The notes: generated by a model not told the origin, from the letters alone. Counted from the stretch's first letter, positions 1-6,486 are shown. The stretch is DNA of 7,022 nt from Pseudomonas sp. (GCA_003525045.1 DQGF01000413.1:1-7022); one strand, 5' to 3'. Made by a program: numbers and translations.

Positions 1-19
1 AGCGAGGCTTGCCCGCGAA
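1..19. repeat. REP half-element cut by the window edge
   Basis: These 19 bases (AGCGAGGCTTGCCCGCGAA) are identical to 5049-5067, the right arm of the REP doublet further along. The flank resembles it too: AGACGACTCGGT here, AGACGACGCGGT there. The element therefore begins left of the window. It sits only 23 bases beyond the sdaB stop codon, so it lies where sdaB transcripts would end. No separate intrinsic terminator is visible in bases 1-42. It is probably half of an inverted pair, but the partner cannot be seen. Confidence 0.85.
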
Positions 20-42
20 CCAGACGACTCGGTATTACTGAC

Positions 43-1419
43 TCAACACTCCACCGCACTCACCGCCAACCCACCCCGCGATGTCTCTTTATATTTGTCA
101 TGCATATCGGCACCGGTATCACGCATGGTACGGATCACCCGATCCAGTGAGATAAAGTGCTGACCATCGCCCCGCAACGCCATTTGCGCCGCGTTGATCG
201 CCTTCACCGCTGCAATCGCATTGCGCTCGATGCACGGCACCTGCACCAGCCCGCCCACCGGATCGCAGGTCAGGCCAAGGTTATGTTCCAGGCCAATTTC
301 CGCCGCGTTACACAGCTGTTCCGGCGTGGCACCGAGAATCTCTGCCAACCCGGCCGCCGCCATGGCGCAAGCCGAGCCGACCTCGCCTTGGCAACCGACT
401 TCCGCGCCGGAGATCGAAGCGTTCTTTTTGCATAGAATCCCCACCGCCGCCGCGCTGAGGAAATAGTCGATCACGTTGGCGTCGGTCACCACTTCGCTGA
501 ACTTCATGAAATAGTGCAAGACCGCCGGAATGATCCCTGCCGCGCCATTGGTCGGTGCCGTGACCATGCGCCCGCCGGCGGCGTTTTCCTCATTGACCGC
601 CAGGGCGAACAGGTTGACCCACTCCATGGCACTCAGTGTCGAACCAATCACGTTGGGCTTGTTCAACTCCTGCAGGCTACGGTGCAGTCTGGCCGCGCGA
701 CGACGCACATTCAGGCCACCGGGCAGGATGCCTTCGTGCTTGAGGCCCTGGTCGACGCAATCCTGCATGGCGCGCCAGAGTTTCATCAGGCCGGCGCGGA
801 TTTCTTCTTCGCTACGCCAGACTTTCTCGTTGGCCATCATCAACTCTGCGACGCGCAGGTTGTGCTGCTTGCAGAGACTGAGCAGCTCCACGGCGCTAGA
901 GAAGTCATAGGGCAGCACCGTGCGATCCAGGTCCACCACACCGCTGGAGGCTTGAGCCTCATCGACGACAAACCCGCCGCCAATGGAATAGTAGGTATCG
1001 CGATGCAACTCACCGTCATCGCCCTCGGCGATCAGGGTCATGGCGTTGGGATGGAATGGCAGGTTTTCGTCGATCAGGCGCATGTCCCGGGCCCAGATAA
1101 ACGGAACCGCCAAACGACCGTCGAGTAACAGGCTGTCGGTTTCGCGCAGGGTGGCGATGCGGATCCCGATCTGCGACGGATCGATCGCGTCCGGCCACTC
1201 GCCCATCAGCCCCATGATCACCGCGTTATCGCTGCCGTGACCGATGCCGGTGGCCGACAGCGACCCATACAGCTGAACCTCGACGCGCCGCACTTGCTCC
1301 AAAAGCCCCTGCTCACGCAAACCTTGCACGAACAGCGCCGCGGCCCGCATGGGCCCCACGGTGTGCGAACTGGAAGGGCCAATACCGATTTTGAACAGGT
1401 CGAAAACGCTGATAGCCAT
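43..1419 (-). CDS. sdaB: L-serine ammonia-lyase (iron-sulfur L-serine dehydratase), single chain
   Basis: This enzyme deaminates L-serine to pyruvate and ammonia in the cytoplasm. The protein has 458 residues, the usual length for the fused bacterial (type 2) form. The N-terminal beta domain opens with [14 protein letters not shown] (11-24), the substrate-loop signature. The alpha domain carries Cys343, Cys385 and Cys396, whose numbers match the 4Fe-4S ligands I recall for the Legionella pneumophila enzyme. The last residue is Cys458; in that enzyme the C-terminal cysteine folds into the active site and acts as an internal inhibitor, so the same 'tail-in-mouth' control is likely. I chose the ATG at 1419 because the family start MAISVFDLF lies there and AGGAG lies 10 bases upstream; the frame stays open to 1488, but those 23 extra residues look non-coding. 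It is divergent from cbcX. In pseudomonads it serves the end of glycine betaine catabolism (betaine to sarcosine, glycine, serine, pyruvate). The symbol sdaB follows the P. aeruginosa locus. Confidence 0.95.
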   Translation of the reverse strand: MAISVFDLFKIGIGPSSSHTVGPMRAAALFVQGLREQGLLEQVRRVEVQLYGSLSATGIGHGSDNAVIMGLMGEWPDAIDPSQIGIRIATLRETDSLLLDGRLAVPFIWARDMRLIDENLPFHPNAMTLIAEGDDGELHRDTYYSIGGGFVVDEAQASSGVVDLDRTVLPYDFSSAVELLSLCKQHNLRVAELMMANEKVWRSEEEIRAGLMKLWRAMQDCVDQGLKHEGILPGGLNVRRRAARLHRSLQELNKPNVIGSTLSAMEWVNLFALAVNEENAAGGRMVTAPTNGAAGIIPAVLHYFMKFSEVVTDANVIDYFLSAAAVGILCKKNASISGAEVGCQGEVGSACAMAAAGLAEILGATPEQLCNAAEIGLEHNLGLTCDPVGGLVQVPCIERNAIAAVKAINAAQMALRGDGQHFISLDRVIRTMRDTGADMHDKYKETSRGGLAVSAVEC

Positions 1420-1650
1420 TGCTGCCGAACTCCTGGATTTGCCAACTCCAGACGCAAAAGCGACTGGTGACGGAGCTGCTACGCTCAAGCTGCAATCCGC
1501 CGGTATGGCTGCATCATCAGGCTTTTACCGTGTCGTTCGACGTCTGACACCGACGCACTCTTGTCCACAAACGCCGCGCGCGTTTCACGCAGCGTTTTCG
1601 CCGTTTTTTTGCAGTTCAGCACGCAGAACAGGGCAGAAAAAAGCTGTAAA

Positions 1651-1713
1651 CGACGTCACCGACACTGGATGCGACCATCCCTGTACTGGTTACGACGCAC
1701 CCTGTAGGCGTCA
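1651..1713. promoter_or_regulatory. Three phased 21-nt repeats, candidate AraC-type activator (GbdR) operator
   Basis: Units begin at 1651, 1672 and 1693, each with CGAC, exactly 21 bases (two helical turns) apart. The second and third share 14 of 21 positions, including CCCTGTA; the first and second share 12 of 21, including ACTGG; the first and third share 9 of 21. The array ends 141 bases before the cbcX start codon. Tandem half-sites spaced by whole helical turns on one DNA face are typical of AraC/XylS-family activators. GbdR is the expected regulator from the P. aeruginosa locus, but I cannot compare against its published site here. Confidence 0.5.
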
Positions 1714-1841
1714 GATTTTCACTGGTACATGATCGTATCGACTCGATTGCAAGGCGCCGTGGCAGAGATGTCTCCAAAACGCCATCCAACCGCAACCTAT
1801 AAGTGCGGTGGTCCAGTCGGAACACTGCCAAAAAAAACACC

Positions 1842-1847
1842 AAGGAG
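1842..1847 (+). promoter_or_regulatory. cbcX ribosome binding site
   Basis: AAGGAG lies 7 bases before the ATG at 1855. It fixes that start over the upstream in-frame ATG at 1729, which has no such site and would add 42 residues ahead of a clear signal peptide. Confidence 0.85.
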
Positions 1848-1854
1848 TCCATTC

Positions 1855-2802
1855 ATGAAAGGTTCCCCGCCGTTGTTGTTGGCCGCCATGCTGAGTCTGC
1901 CGTTTCTGGCGCAAGCCGCAGAACCGGCTCAGTGCAGCACCGTAAACTTCTCCGATGTCGGCTGGACTGACATTACCGTCACCACCGCCACCACCAGCGT
2001 CGTTCTCGATGCCCTGGGCTACAAGACCAAGACCACGATGATTTCCGTGCCGGTGACCTACAAATCCCTGGCCGACGGCAAGAACATGGACATATTCCTG
2101 GGCAACTGGATGCCGACCATGGAAAACGACATCAAGGCCTACCGCGATGCCGGCACCGTGGACACCCTGCGCGCCAACCTGGAAAACGCAAAATACACAC
2201 TCGCCGTGCCCGAAGAGTTGTATAACAAGGGTCTGAAAGATTTCGCCGACATCGCCAAGTTCAAGAAAGAACTCGATGGCAAGATCTACGGCATCGAACC
2301 GGGCAACGACGGCAACCGCCTGATTCAGAGCATGATCGACAAGAACGCCTTCGGCTTGAAAGACGCCGGCTTCAAGGTGGTCGAGTCCAGCGAGGCAGGC
2401 ATGCTCTCGCAAGTCGATCGCGCCCAGCGCCGCAACACCGCCGTGGTGTTCCTGGGCTGGGAACCGCACCCGATGAACACGCGTTTCAAGATGAAGTACC
2501 TGACCGGCGGCGACGACTTCTTCGGCCCGAACTTCGGTCAGGCAACCATCTTCACCAACACCCGCAAGGGTTATGCCCAGGAATGCAGCAACGTGGGTCA
2601 GTTGCTGAAAAACCTGGTGTTTACCCTCGACATGGAAAGCACGCTGATGGGCAACGTCCTGGACGACAAAATGAAGCCTGACGCGGCCGCCAAGGCCTGG
2701 CTGAAAAAGAATCCACAGGTGCTCGATACCTGGCTCGCTGGCGTGACCACCATTGACGGTAAACCAGGCCTGGAGGCCGTGAAAGCCAAGCTGGCGCAGT
2801 AA
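1855..2802 (+). CDS. cbcX: Periplasmic choline-binding protein of the CbcXWV ABC importer
   Basis: This is the substrate-binding protein that captures choline in the periplasm and delivers it to CbcWV. It has 315 residues. A signal peptide (about 1-21, Lys2 then a hydrophobic run ending AQA) precedes the mature start AEPAQC. The binding box of the choline-binding protein ChoX of Sinorhizobium meliloti (from memory Trp43, Asp45, Trp90, Tyr119, Asn156, Trp205) has clear counterparts: Trp37 and Asp39 in VGWTD, Trp85 in LGNWMP, Tyr114, Asn151 in PGND, and Trp202 in FLGWEPHP. Cys27 and Cys244 match the positions of the ChoX disulfide. Such aromatic cages hold the trimethylammonium head by cation-pi contacts. 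The full choline set favours choline over betaine or carnitine, which in pseudomonads may use separate binding proteins (CaiX, BetX) with the same permease. It is first in the operon, with a hairpin between it and cbcW. An orthologue named choX is the same thing. Confidence 0.93.
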   Translation: MKGSPPLLLAAMLSLPFLAQAAEPAQCSTVNFSDVGWTDITVTTATTSVVLDALGYKTKTTMISVPVTYKSLADGKNMDIFLGNWMPTMENDIKAYRDAGTVDTLRANLENAKYTLAVPEELYNKGLKDFADIAKFKKELDGKIYGIEPGNDGNRLIQSMIDKNAFGLKDAGFKVVESSEAGMLSQVDRAQRRNTAVVFLGWEPHPMNTRFKMKYLTGGDDFFGPNFGQATIFTNTRKGYAQECSNVGQLLKNLVFTLDMESTLMGNVLDDKMKPDAAAKAWLKKNPQVLDTWLAGVTTIDGKPGLEAVKAKLAQ

Positions 2803-2811
2803 TCGCTTACG

Positions 2812-2833
2812 CCGGGCAGGCTTGCCTGCCTGG
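2812..2833 (+). promoter_or_regulatory. Intercistronic hairpin between cbcX and cbcW
   Basis: An inverted repeat with GGCAGGC at 2815-2821 and GCCTGCC at 2824-2830 extends outward through a G-U pair and two C-G pairs, giving a stem of about 10 bp with a tight turn. It starts 9 bases after the cbcX stop. No solid T run follows, so it is a poor terminator. Hairpins after the binding-protein gene of ABC operons commonly protect the upstream message from 3' decay or cause partial termination, so the binding protein is made in excess. That role here is inference. Confidence 0.6.
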
Positions 2834-2868
2834 GCTGTTTATTTCCTTGCATGCGGACGTTCACTACC

Positions 2869-3714
2869 ATGCTGATTGATCAGAAAATACCTTTAGGCCA
2901 GTACATCGCGGGCTTCGTTGAATGGTTGACGCAAAACGGCGCCAGCACTTTCGACGCAATCGCCGTGTCACTGGAAACGATGATCCACGGCGTGACTTTT
3001 GCGCTGACCTGGTTCAACCCGCTGGCATTGATCGGCCTCATTGCGCTACTGGCACACTTCATTCAACGAAAGTGGGGGCTGACCGTTTTTGTCATCGCCT
3101 CCTTCCTGCTGATCCTTAACCTGGGGTACTGGCAGGAAACCATGGAAACCCTTGCCCAGGTGTTGTTCGCCACCCTGGTCTGTGTGGTCATCGGCGTGCC
3201 GTTGGGCATCGTCGCCGCGCACAAACCGATGTTCTACACACTGATGCGTCCGGTGCTCGATCTGATGCAGACCGTGCCGACCTTCGTATACCTCATTCCT
3301 ACCCTGACCCTCTTTGGTCTGGGTGTGGTCCCGGGCCTGATCTCCACGGTGGTGTTCGCGATTGCCGCGCCCATCCGTCTGACCTACCTGGGTATTCGCG
3401 ATGTTCCGCAGGAATTGATGGATGCCGGCAAAGCCTTCGGCTGCTCGCGCCGTCAACTGCTTTCACGGATTGAACTGCCCCACGCCATGCCAAGCATCGC
3501 GGCCGGCATCACCCAGTGCATCATGCTGTCGTTGTCGATGGTGGTGATCGCGGCACTGGTCGGCGCCGACGGCCTGGGCAAACCCGTGGTCAACGCACTG
3601 AACACTGCTGATATCGCCCTGGGCTTCGAAGCCGGCCTGGCGATCGTACTGCTGGCGATCATGCTCGACCGTATCTGCAAACAACCCGACGCCAAAGTAG
3701 GGGGTGACGCATGA
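2869..3714 (+). CDS. cbcW: Quaternary-amine ABC importer, inner-membrane permease
   Basis: This is the membrane channel of the CbcXWV importer, working as a dimer in the inner membrane. It has 281 residues and belongs to the ProW/OpuAB permease type. Hydrophobic segments lie at about 51-67, 71-87, 94-116, 130-150, 157-178, 213-235 and 252-269. The ATPase-docking EAA loop is clear at about 182-210, with DAGKAFGCSRRQLLSRIELP. I chose the ATG at 2869 (MLIDQKIPLGQY) because this N-terminus matches what I recall of Pseudomonas orthologues. The in-frame ATG at 2851 would add six residues and has no purine-rich site before it; the ribosome binding site at 2869 is also weak (GCGGACG). That weakness, with the hairpin just upstream, would keep permease output below that of CbcX. 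The stop codon overlaps the start of cbcV (ATGA), indicating translational coupling. Confidence 0.93.
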   Translation: MLIDQKIPLGQYIAGFVEWLTQNGASTFDAIAVSLETMIHGVTFALTWFNPLALIGLIALLAHFIQRKWGLTVFVIASFLLILNLGYWQETMETLAQVLFATLVCVVIGVPLGIVAAHKPMFYTLMRPVLDLMQTVPTFVYLIPTLTLFGLGVVPGLISTVVFAIAAPIRLTYLGIRDVPQELMDAGKAFGCSRRQLLSRIELPHAMPSIAAGITQCIMLSLSMVVIAALVGADGLGKPVVNALNTADIALGFEAGLAIVLLAIMLDRICKQPDAKVGGDA

Positions 3715-4889
3715 GCATTATTCGGTTCGAAGACGTCGACGTAATCTTCTCCAAAGACCCGCGCGAGGCACTCAAACTCCTCGACCAGGGCATGACCCGC
3801 GACCAGATCCTGAAAAAGACCGGGCAGATTGTCGGCGTTGAAAAAGCCAGCCTGGACGTCGAGAAAGGCGAAATCTGCGTGCTGATGGGCCTGTCCGGCT
3901 CCGGCAAGTCCAGCCTGCTGCGCTGCATCAACGGCCTCAACACCGTCAGCCGTGGCAAGTTGTTCGTCGAACACGAAGGCAAGCAGATCGACATCGCTTC
4001 CTGCACGCCGGCGGAACTGAAAATGATGCGCACCAAGCGCATTGCGATGGTGTTTCAGAAATTCGCCCTGATGCCTTGGCTGACGGTTCGCGAGAACATC
4101 AGTTTCGGTCTGGAAATGCAGGGACGTCCGGAGAAGGAGCGGAAAAAACTGGTCGATGAAAAGCTTGAGCTGGTGGGCCTGACCCAGTGGCGCAACAAGA
4201 AGCCCGACGAGCTTTCCGGCGGCATGCAACAACGTGTGGGCCTGGCCCGCGCATTGGCGATGGACGCCGACATCCTGCTGATGGACGAACCGTTCTCGGC
4301 ACTCGACCCGCTGATCCGCCAAGGCCTACAGGACGAATTGCTGGAGCTGCAAAGCAAGCTGAACAAAACCATCGTGTTCGTAAGTCACGACCTCGATGAA
4401 GCACTGAAGCTGGGCAGCCGTATCGCGATCATGAAAGACGGTCGGATTGTCCAGTACAGCAAGCCGGAAGAAATCGTCCTCAACCCTGCGGACGACTATG
4501 TGCGGACCTTCGTCGCCCACACCAACCCGCTGAACGTGTTGTGCGGTCGCAGCCTGATGCGCACCCTGGACAACTGCAAACGTATCAATGGATCGGTGTG
4601 CCTGGATCCGGGTGGCGATTCGTGGCTGGACCTGGCTGAAGGCAACACCATCAAAGGCGCACGCCAGAACGGTGCGAGCCTGGACCTGCAGAACTGGATT
4701 CCAGGGCAAGCGGTTGAAGGGCTGGGACGTCGGCCGACACTGGTGGACTCGAACATCGGCATGCGCGACGCGCTGCAGATTCGTTATCAGACCGGCAACA
4801 AGCTGGTGCTGCACGACAACAACAAGGTGGTCGGGATTCTCGGTGACAGCGAGCTGTATCACGCGCTGCTCGGGAAGAATCTGGGGTAA
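3711..4889 (+). CDS. cbcV: Quaternary-amine ABC importer, ATP-binding subunit
   Basis: This is the cytoplasmic ATPase that powers CbcW. It has 392 residues, of the ProV/OpuAA glycine betaine type. In order: a family-typical N-terminal helix region (about 15-40, KDPREALKLLDQGMTRDQIL); Walker A GLSGSGKS (60-67); Q-loop Gln116; ABC signature LSGGMQQR (168-175); Walker B ILLMDEP (188-194); D-loop SALD (196-199); and switch His226. All catalytic residues are present. After about 270 comes a C-terminal regulatory region ending in VVGILGDSELYHALLG, which looks like the end of a CBS-type repeat. In OpuA-type transporters the CBS pair senses ionic strength or nucleotides; whether this divergent tail still does is uncertain. 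The start overlaps the cbcW stop by 4 bases and follows a GGGGGTG ribosome site. A strong terminator follows, so this is the last gene of the operon. Confidence 0.95.
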   Translation: MSIIRFEDVDVIFSKDPREALKLLDQGMTRDQILKKTGQIVGVEKASLDVEKGEICVLMGLSGSGKSSLLRCINGLNTVSRGKLFVEHEGKQIDIASCTPAELKMMRTKRIAMVFQKFALMPWLTVRENISFGLEMQGRPEKERKKLVDEKLELVGLTQWRNKKPDELSGGMQQRVGLARALAMDADILLMDEPFSALDPLIRQGLQDELLELQSKLNKTIVFVSHDLDEALKLGSRIAIMKDGRIVQYSKPEEIVLNPADDYVRTFVAHTNPLNVLCGRSLMRTLDNCKRINGSVCLDPGGDSWLDLAEGNTIKGARQNGASLDLQNWIPGQAVEGLGRRPTLVDSNIGMRDALQIRYQTGNKLVLHDNNKVVGILGDSELYHALLGKNLG

Positions 4890-4904
4890 GGCAACAGACA
4901 CAAC

Positions 4905-4935
4905 AACGCCGCGAGAGGATCGCGGCGTTTTTGTT
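4905..4935 (+). terminator. Rho-independent terminator of cbcXWV
   Basis: A perfect 10-bp stem (AACGCCGCGA at 4905-4914, TCGCGGCGTT at 4920-4929) with a 5-base loop GAGGA is followed by TTTTTGTTT. It starts 15 bases after the cbcV stop. The left flank has no long A tract, so it should act mainly on plus-strand transcripts. Confidence 0.93.
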
Positions 4936-4977
4936 TATGGGATATCGGGAGTAGATGTGTATTGCCCCATCTGGTCC

Positions 4978-5068
4978 CTTCGCGGGCAAGCCTCGCTCCT
5001 ACAGGATTGAGGTCGATCGCAAAGGGTCGGTGCCCCTTCCCTTGTAGGAGCGAGGCTTGCCCGCGAAG
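4978..5068. repeat. Inverted REP doublet (REPIN-like)
   Basis: Two REP elements face each other. The arms at 4978-5003 and 5043-5068 are perfect reverse complements over 26 bases (core GGAGCGAGGCTTGCCCGCG), separated by 39 bases that hold a smaller AAGGG/CCCTT hairpin. This is the standard Pseudomonas REPIN arrangement; such pairs are non-autonomous and are copied by RAYT transposases encoded elsewhere. It lies between the cbc terminator and the betT remnant, i.e. downstream of both converging units. Its right arm recurs at the left edge of the window. Confidence 0.92.
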
Positions 5069-5113
5069 AAGACGACGCGGTGCTTCAGACGAAACACCGC
5101 GCCCACCCACAAC

Positions 5114-5575
5114 TCAGCTATACACCCGGCCAAGGAGCTGCCGATGGCTTTCAAACTGATCGAGCACGTCACGGGTAATCTGATCCTGAGTGAAGCCCAT
5201 CAAGTCGTAATCCTGGCTGCCGTTGTGCAGGTACACCTCGGCACGGTAGTAACGCGCACGCGGCTCATCGGCACTCTCAGCCGACACCGTGTCGCTCGCC
5301 GCCGCCAGATAACCATCCAGGCTCACTTCGTAGACAAAGGGATTGCCCTCCTCCATCTCGATCCGCACGCCCATGCAGCGCTTGGCCTTGCCCAGCAACG
5401 TTTGTACGCCCAGGCCCTTACCACGCAGTTGAACCACGGCCGCCTCCAGCGCCGGGCTGACTTGCTTGTCCATGAAGCGCTGAATAATCGACTGGCTCGG
5501 CTGCAGGTCCAGCTGCGTCAAGCGCTCGCTGAAACCACGACGACCGCGCGCCGCGAGCTCCGCTTGCTCATGGCA
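5114..5575 (-). pseudogene. betT: Remnant of a BCCT-family choline transporter (BetT type), only the C-terminal cytoplasmic tail left
   Basis: About 153 codons resemble, from memory, the cytoplasmic tail of BetT choline transporters. Landmarks in order are GRRGFSERLTQL, RFMDKQVSPALE (5444-5476), FVYEVSLDGY, YYRAEVYL (about 5228-5251), QDYDLMGF (about 5192-5215), and VLDQFESHRQLL ending just before a TGA stop. A complete BetT has roughly 650 residues with twelve membrane helices ahead of this tail; none of that is present, and no hydrophobic segment precedes it. The tail has no stop or frameshift, and the frame stays open upstream to 5818, but that stretch resembles nothing I know, runs into the BetI operator, and shows no start codon with a good ribosome site. 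P. aeruginosa has betT1 in this slot, divergent from betI. In E. coli BetT the tail controls activation by osmotic stress. A large in-frame deletion is the simplest reading; an expressed stand-alone tail is less likely but not excluded. The left boundary is approximate. Confidence 0.72.
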
Positions 5576-5802
5576 CAGAGGCTCCGGCAGTGCGAGAGAA
5601 GAACACAAGGCAACGCGATACCCGACCAATCGGTTAGTTGGCAGCCGACCGACGGGTGATATAAAGACACCCCGAAAAAAGCCCGCCCCCCAAGAACGCC
5701 GGTGCGTATAGGTTTCGAGCAGTTTTGAATGTCGGTTTATCGCCATTTTCACGTAGGAAAAATCTGTAAACAGCGACGATTTGTCGCAGAGCTTATTCTT
5801 TG
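5576..5802. other. Non-coding stretch between the betT remnant and the BetI operator
   Basis: I see no gene here. It should contain what is left of the betT promoter and leader and, somewhere, the junction made when the transporter's membrane part was lost. A GC-rich patch with a C run (about 5672-5691) and an AT-rich stretch next to the operator (5745-5802) stand out. An open minus-strand frame crosses it but has no plausible start and no recognisable protein. Confidence 0.5.
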
Positions 5803-5822
5803 TTGATTGAACGTTCAATCAA
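5803..5822. promoter_or_regulatory. BetI operator (perfect 20-bp palindrome)
   Basis: TTGATTGAACGTTCAATCAA is a perfect palindrome, with the ATTGAACGTTCAAT core expected for BetI in gammaproteobacteria. It lies 70 bases before the betI start, where the divergent betT and betIBA promoters would overlap. TTGATT or TTGAAC within it could serve as a -35 box in either direction, so a bound repressor would block polymerase. Choline releases BetI, giving autoregulation of betIBA. The arm facing betT now drives only a remnant. Confidence 0.88.
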
Positions 5823-5835
5823 AACAAAATAGACT

Positions 5836-5876
5836 GGCCTTCAATCCGATAGACGTCTTGCGTCTGCCGGAAGGCC
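5836..5876 (+). promoter_or_regulatory. Structured 5' leader of betI
   Basis: GGCCTTC (5836-5842) pairs with GAAGGCC (5870-5876) over 7 bp. Inside lies a second stem, AGACG (5851-5855) with CGTCT (5861-5865). The outer stem ends one base before the AAGGAG ribosome site (5878-5883). There is no T run, so it is not a terminator. It could protect the 5' end or modulate ribosome access; the function is inference. Confidence 0.45.
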
Positions 5877-5877
5877 T

Positions 5878-5883
5878 AAGGAG
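5878..5883 (+). promoter_or_regulatory. betI ribosome binding site
   Basis: AAGGAG lies 9 bases before the ATG at 5893. It directly abuts another in-frame ATG at 5884, which therefore cannot be the start. Confidence 0.85.
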
Positions 5884-5892
5884 ATGTGCAAG

Positions 5893-6486
5893 ATGCCCAA
5901 GGTCGGTATGCAACCCATCCGCCGCCAGCAGTTGATCGAAGCCACGCTGCAAGCGGTAGATCAGGTCGGAATGGGGGACGCCAGCATTGCGCTGATCGCC
6001 CGTTTGGCCGGTGTCTCGAATGGCATCATCAGCCACTACTTTCAGGACAAGAACGGCCTGATCGCCGCCACGGCGCAGTATCTGATGAGTGTCCTCAGCG
6101 AGAACGTCACCGCGCGTCGTCAGGCGCTGGAGGACGACAGCCCGCGGGCTCACCTCCAGGTGATTATCGAAGGCAACTTCGACGCCAGCCAGGTCAACGG
6201 CCCGGCAATGAAAACCTGGCTGGCCTTCTGGGCCACCAGCATGCACCACCCGTCTTTGCACAGGTTGCAGCGGATCAACGATCACCGCCTGTATTCCAAC
6301 CTGTGCTGCCAGTTCCGCCGTGTATTGCCGCTCGATGACGCGCGCAGTGCAGCTCGGGGCCTGGCAGCCCTCATTGACGGCTTGTGGTTGCGCGGCGCGC
6401 TGTCGGGAGATGCTTTCGACACCGGGCAGGCGCACCAGATCGCTTACGAATACATGGATTTCCAACTGGCCAAGCAGGTGAGTTAG
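5893..6486 (+). CDS. betI: Choline-responsive TetR-family repressor BetI
   Basis: BetI represses the choline oxidation operon and is released by choline. The protein has 197 residues (E. coli BetI has about 195). The N-terminus [18 protein letters not shown] is typical of BetI. The TetR helix-turn-helix lies at about 31-50 ([20 protein letters not shown]), and the ligand domain follows, with the family-typical FWATSMHHP (112-120) and ALIDGLWLR (159-167). I chose the ATG at 5893 over 5884 because of the ribosome site and the family start. It lies downstream of its own operator and 109 bases before betB, in the order betI-betB; betA is expected beyond the window. No damage is visible. Confidence 0.96.
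   Translation: MPKVGMQPIRRQQLIEATLQAVDQVGMGDASIALIARLAGVSNGIISHYFQDKNGLIAATAQYLMSVLSENVTARRQALEDDSPRAHLQVIIEGNFDASQVNGPAMKTWLAFWATSMHHPSLHRLQRINDHRLYSNLCCQFRRVLPLDDARSAARGLAALIDGLWLRGALSGDAFDTGQAHQIAYEYMDFQLAKQVS

Larger units (their letters stand above)
1420..1854. promoter_or_regulatory. Divergent sdaB-cbcX control region
   Basis: This is 435 bases of non-coding DNA between two divergent starts. From left to right it holds the sdaB ribosome binding site; a symmetric element at 1530-1550 (GTGTC and GACAC arms enclosing a left-hand GTCG-TT-CGAC palindrome); an imperfect inverted repeat with flanking T and A tracts (1604-1642); a triple 21-nt-period repeat (1651-1713); a possible -10 box TATAAG (1798-1803) with no good -35 box at the right distance; and the cbcX ribosome binding site. 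A weak -35 fits an activator-dependent promoter. In P. aeruginosa both genes are activated by the AraC-family protein GbdR, which senses betaine and dimethylglycine. That this region does the same is inference. I found no convincing sigma-70 promoter for sdaB by eye. Confidence 0.6.

Noticed and set aside
514..1128. Plus-strand frame of 204 codons opposite sdaB
   Set aside because: sdaB on the other strand has all family motifs; this frame has no domain and no convincing start.
1729..1854. Longer cbcX start at the ATG at 1729
   Set aside because: It would place 42 residues before a clean signal peptide, while the ATG at 1855 has AAGGAG at ideal spacing.
3453..4322. Long minus-strand frame (289 codons) opposite cbcW/cbcV
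   Set aside because: It lies opposite complete, motif-rich cbcW and cbcV and has the composition of antisense shadow translation.
4905..4935. Reading the cbcV terminator as bidirectional
   Set aside because: The minus-strand side lacks a real T run after the stem, and the REP doublet lies between it and the betT remnant.
5144..5659. Plus-strand frame of about 172 codons with AAGGAG 6 bases before its ATG, antisense to the betT remnant
   Set aside because: The minus strand here carries recognisable BetT motifs. The plus-strand product is rich in His, Arg and Leu with no domain, as expected of the reverse of a GC-rich gene. The ribosome site looks like chance, though Ribo-seq could settle it.
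5576..5818. Upstream extension of the betT-tail frame to a TTG at 5818
   Set aside because: The TTG lies inside the BetI operator, no ribosome site supports it or the ATG at 5746, and the residues match nothing recognised; it reads as promoter DNA that happens to be open.
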